From Rosellinia necatrix (taxonomy: Eukaryota > Ascomycota > Sordariomycetes > Xylariales > Xylariaceae), in contig JAGYVD010000001.1 in NCBI GenBank assembly GCA_021209875.1, forward strand, positions 6,944,001-7,008,000: DNA of 64,000 nucleotides, read 5' to 3'. Position numbers and translations under genes: made by a program. A model generated the notes under the pieces. That model was not told where the DNA came from. It worked only from the letters and a program-made list of their open reading frames with translations, and made no database searches. Below are positions 63,945 to 64,000 of this stretch, piece after piece; the first letter of the stretch is position 1; the number at the start of each line of letters is the position of its first letter.

Positions 63945-64000
63945 ATGTCTCTTAATGGGACGAATAAGAGCAATCACCTCTCGCGGTTCATCCCCGACGT
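63945..64000 (+). CDS. Possible start of a gene cut by the window edge
   Basis: An ATG in a fair context (CGCC before it) opens a frame of 18 complete codons, reading MSLNGTNKSNHLSRFIPD, to the window end. It follows a pyrimidine-rich leader. The fragment is too short to identify, and the start is a guess. Confidence 0.3.
   Translation, partial: MSLNGTNKSNHLSRFIPD

Overview
The window looks like nuclear DNA of a filamentous ascomycete, probably a Sordariomycete. The reasons are short introns (about 50-160 bp) with GTAAGT-like donors and CTAAC branch sites, single-copy fungal housekeeping genes (VPS41, APC1, SPT7, NOP9), a fungal ankyrin family carrying C-to-T nonsense changes of the kind left by repeat-induced point mutation (RIP), and long gene-poor intergenic stretches. 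The class assignment is an inference from gene style; no marker in the window fixes the species.

Layout. 1-709: the 3' end of an acyl-CoA synthetase gene. 1179-5411 (minus): VPS41, a HOPS tethering subunit, divergent from APC1 (6251-12142, plus), the large scaffold subunit of the anaphase-promoting complex. 12696-13646: a SprT-like zinc metalloprotease with a C-terminal membrane segment. 13647-17703: gene-free DNA with two odd structured segments. 17704-19761: an allantoate-permease-type MFS transporter whose frame is broken twice. 22168-25711 (minus): SPT7 of the SAGA complex. 28053-28876: a small VanZ-like membrane protein. 29782-31834: a group II PLP decarboxylase. 32261-32333 (minus): tRNA-Lys(CTT). 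33222-34478 (minus): an alpha/beta hydrolase lacking its nucleophilic serine.

34479-40872 is gene-poor, with an AT-rich core around a possible solo LTR. 40873-42007 holds a conserved fungal protein gene of unknown role whose two halves are joined by a +1 shift at a TGA. 43037-43390 (minus): a small ABM-fold protein. 44263-46346 (minus): a decayed ankyrin-repeat pseudogene. 46767-48956 (minus): NOP9. 48957-56449 is 7.5 kb without a supportable gene. 56450-57745: a secreted GH64 beta-1,3-glucanase. 60130-62431: a kinesin-10 (KIF22/Kid-like) motor. A possible gene start lies at 63945, at the window edge.

The genes do not form a pathway or an evident biosynthetic cluster. They are housekeeping genes (trafficking, cell cycle, transcription, ribosome biogenesis) interspersed with single metabolic genes. 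The observations most worth checking are the +1 frame junction at 41014, the Ser-to-Gly change in the esterase, the six C-to-T stops in the ankyrin pseudogene, the overlapping upstream ORFs at APC1 and the kinesin, a potential RNA pseudoknot near 14.2 kb, and an exact 12-bp palindrome that recurs three times in intergenic DNA.
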